Positions 62,345 to 64,000 of a stretch of DNA of 64,000 bases are shown here, piece by piece; position 1 is the first letter of the stretch, and the number at the start of each line of letters is the position of its first letter. The notes beneath the pieces were generated by a model. It worked only from the letters and a program-made list of their open reading frames with translations. It was not told the DNA's origin and made no database searches. Made by a program: the position numbers and the translations under genes. The DNA is from JAHEZL01 sp046074525 (GTDB lineage Bacteria > Bacteroidota > Bacteroidia > Flavobacteriales_C > GCA-002722245). Where the stretch lies: contig JBJTOK010000055.1 of assembly GCA_046074525.1 (NCBI GenBank), forward strand, positions 1 to 64,000, in the 5' to 3' direction.

Positions 62345-62824
62345 TTATTTACTCAGTTCTTTCAGTTTTGCGAGGAATTCCGCTTCGCTGTTTTCATTGA
62401 ATATTTTTTGTTCCCACAGCACTTTTCCCTGTGCATTTACAATAAACAGATGAGGAGGGAAAGTGGCGCCCAATGAGCGGAAAACCTGCTTGTCGGGATC
62501 CAGCAAAAAGTTAAATTTCCAGCCTTTGTTCTTGATGAAAGGAATGATCTCAGTCTCGTGTTCTTTGGCATCAATAGATACTGCGTAAAATGGAACGTTG
62601 AGTTCATTCATTTTTGTTGTTAGTGAATTGTACTGCGCAACGCAGTTGGTGCACCACATCGCCCAGAAGGAAACTACGGTTACCTTATTTCCCTTTACAG
62701 CTTCTTTGAGGTTTACAGTTTTGCCGTCGATGGAGGACAAATTAACAGAAGGCAGAACCTTTTCCTGCGCATTCATTCCCAGAGTAAGTAACGCAAATGA
62801 TACTAAAGCCAAGACCTTTTTCAT
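62345..62824 (-). CDS. TlpA-like periplasmic thiol-disulfide oxidoreductase
   Basis: 159 aa. Residues 1-19 form a signal (ending NAQ). SFWAMWCTNCVAQYNSL carries the CxxC pair (WCTNC), and KGWKFNFLLDP, then GATFPPHLFIVNAQGKVLW with a cis-Pro complete a thioredoxin fold. It likely reduces disulphides in the periplasm. Partner unknown. Confidence 0.9.
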   Translation of the reverse strand: MKKVLALVSFALLTLGMNAQEKVLPSVNLSSIDGKTVNLKEAVKGNKVTVVSFWAMWCTNCVAQYNSLTTKMNELNVPFYAVSIDAKEHETEIIPFIKNKGWKFNFLLDPDKQVFRSLGATFPPHLFIVNAQGKVLWEQKIFNENSEAEFLAKLKELSK

Positions 62825-62893
62825 ATATAGACTGTTTTATGCAGTTAATCCTAAAATCAAGCCAAAATACGGTAAAAAGATAAAAAAATAAAT

Positions 62894-63583
62894 TTAGCTC
62901 AATGCTCTGATGATATTCACAGCCTTTGGAACACCGGTGCTGGCGCCTTCTTTAATAACAGTGAGATTGCTTATTCCGCCAGTCGGACAGTCATTCGGAT
63001 CGATGAGGAAAGTCTGGCAATAGGGCGGTACAAAATTCACCAAACCTGCAGCCGGATAAACATTCAGTGATGTGCCGATAATAAGGAGGAAATCGGCATT
63101 GTACATCATTTTCTGTGCGATCTCAATATTCGGTACCATTTCACCAAACCAAACGATATGTGGTCGCAGTTGCGCACCTTTTTCACATTTGTCACCCATG
63201 TTGATGTTTTTATGGCCAATGTCGTATACCAGTTTAGCATCGGCAGTGCTACGTACTTTTGTGAGTTCACCATGGAGATGCAGAATTTTGGAGGATCCTG
63301 CTTTTTCATGCAAATCATCCACATTTTGTGTGATGATCTGCACATCAAAATCCTTCTCCAGATCTACCAATGCAAGGTGGCCTGGATTGGGTTTCGCGGT
63401 GGCACACTGTTCACGGCGTTTGTTATAAAACTCCTGAACCAACCCGGGATTTTTGGCCCAGGCTTCGGGAGTAGCCACATCATAAACATTATAATTTTCC
63501 CACAAGCCGTCGCTATCGCGAAAAGTTTTGAGTCCACTTTCAGCGCTAATGCCTGCACCAGTAAGAACTAAGACCTTTTTCAT
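62894..63583 (-). CDS. cobB: SIR2-family NAD-dependent protein deacylase
   Basis: 229 aa from the ATG at 63583, preceded by an AGGAG-type ribosome-binding site; a TTG at 63613 is less likely. VLTGAGISAESGLKTFRD, QNVDDLHEKAGS and LHLHGELTKV are sirtuin motifs with the catalytic His. The four zinc Cys are missing: only one Cys lies in the region. FYNKRR is compatible with a class III (desuccinylase-like) pocket. Confidence 0.9.
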   Translation of the reverse strand: MKKVLVLTGAGISAESGLKTFRDSDGLWENYNVYDVATPEAWAKNPGLVQEFYNKRREQCATAKPNPGHLALVDLEKDFDVQIITQNVDDLHEKAGSSKILHLHGELTKVRSTADAKLVYDIGHKNINMGDKCEKGAQLRPHIVWFGEMVPNIEIAQKMMYNADFLLIIGTSLNVYPAAGLVNFVPPYCQTFLIDPNDCPTGGISNLTVIKEGASTGVPKAVNIIRALS

Positions 63584-63661
63584 TTTCTCCTGAGATTTTA
63601 AAAAGTGGGTCAAAATTAGTACTATTACACGTGAAAAAAGAACCGCTTAATCAAAAGGACA

Positions 63662-64000
63662 ATGAGTAAAGTCAGGAAACAGGAAGCGTTAGACTACCAC
63701 GCGCAGGGTCGTCCGGGAAAAATAGAAGTTATTCCATCTAAGCCTTACCACACACAAAGAGACTTATCGTTGGCCTATTCGCCGGGTGTTGCAGAGCCTT
63801 GTCTCGCTATTGCAGAAAATCCCGATGATGCCTATAAATACACTGCCAAGAGAAATTTAGTGGCCGTAATTTCCAACGGTACAGCCGTATTGGGATTGGG
63901 CGATATAGGCGCGCTGGCTTCCAAGCCGGTGATGGAGGGAAAAGGCCTGCTCTTCAAAATCTTTGCAGATATTGACGTTTTTGATATTGAAATTGATGCT
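63662..64000 (+). CDS. NADP-dependent malic enzyme, N-terminal part (runs off the window)
   Basis: 113 codons to the window end, with ALDYHAQGRPGKIEVIPSKP, LAYSPGVAEPCLAI, NGTAVLGLGDIGALASKPVMEGKG and LLFKIFADIDVFDIEID, which are malic enzyme N-terminal motifs. It converts malate to pyruvate and CO2 with NAD(P)H. It diverges from the sirtuin gene. The C-terminal phosphotransacetylase-like part of MaeB cannot be seen. Confidence 0.92.
   Translation, partial: MSKVRKQEALDYHAQGRPGKIEVIPSKPYHTQRDLSLAYSPGVAEPCLAIAENPDDAYKYTAKRNLVAVISNGTAVLGLGDIGALASKPVMEGKGLLFKIFADIDVFDIEIDA

Overview
The window comes from a Bacteroidota chromosome. Supporting signs are secreted proteins with type IX secretion C-terminal domains (type A on the M64 peptidase, a type B/CHU_C remnant at 38854-39486), a complete alternative complex III operon followed by cytochrome oxidase genes, Bacteroidota-style promoters (TTG/TTTG, about 19 nt, TAnnTTTG), and a moderately low G+C content. 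I see no phage or insertion sequence, no rRNA and no CRISPR array.

Layout. 289-3964 encodes an M64 peptidase, a DUF3108 protein and an M23 peptidase. 3965-4397 is a repeat-rich gap. 4398-9551 is a compact co-directional cluster of eight genes: a GbsR-type regulator, a small membrane protein, a DCC-fold thiol protein with membrane segments, two SRPBCC proteins, a DUF2071 protein, an NAD(P)-binding reductase and a DUF5519 protein. A perfect palindrome overlaps its promoter. 9541-11100 holds an HxlR regulator diverging from a membrane protein/dinucleotide-reductase pair.

11101-19515 is the most unusual part. A minus-strand operon encodes an RtcB RNA ligase, two predicted nucleotidyltransferases, a cyclic-phosphate-processing receiver-domain protein (cREC), a CdiI-type immunity protein and three unknown proteins. 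Upstream of it on the same strand lie six tRNA genes (Tyr, Asp, Phe, Gln, Cys, Pro). They carry several aberrant positions, and four of them have CAA where an encoded CCA end would be. On the other side is a divergently read gene fusing a WYL-type regulator to a phytanoyl-CoA-dioxygenase-like (PhyH) domain. A tandem-octamer motif occurs both upstream of this fusion gene and inside the tRNA array ahead of the RtcB operon. My reading is an RNA-damage response or repair island with its own regulator and possible decoy or sacrificial tRNAs. The genes and motifs are visible; the joint function is inference.

19507-22554 holds pterin dehydratase, OsmC and a KefB-type antiporter. 22709-31692 is a two-component system followed by a metal-type RND efflux operon with two unknown envelope proteins. 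31752-41860 contains a canonical tRNA-Phe with encoded CCA, CoaX, an outer-membrane protein, LptC (whose N-terminus is written across a heptad repeat element), a TPR protein, Mfd, a decayed T9SS protein, a hydroxyacid dehydrogenase and a GT39-like membrane protein. 42114-46522 is rimP-nusA-infB. 47394-59015 is actABCDEF-coxB-ctaD, a respiratory module passing electrons from quinol through cytochrome c to oxygen. 59115-64000 has ruvB, queG, a MetF-like gene, a small unknown gene, a TlpA-like thioredoxin, a sirtuin and the start of a malic enzyme gene.
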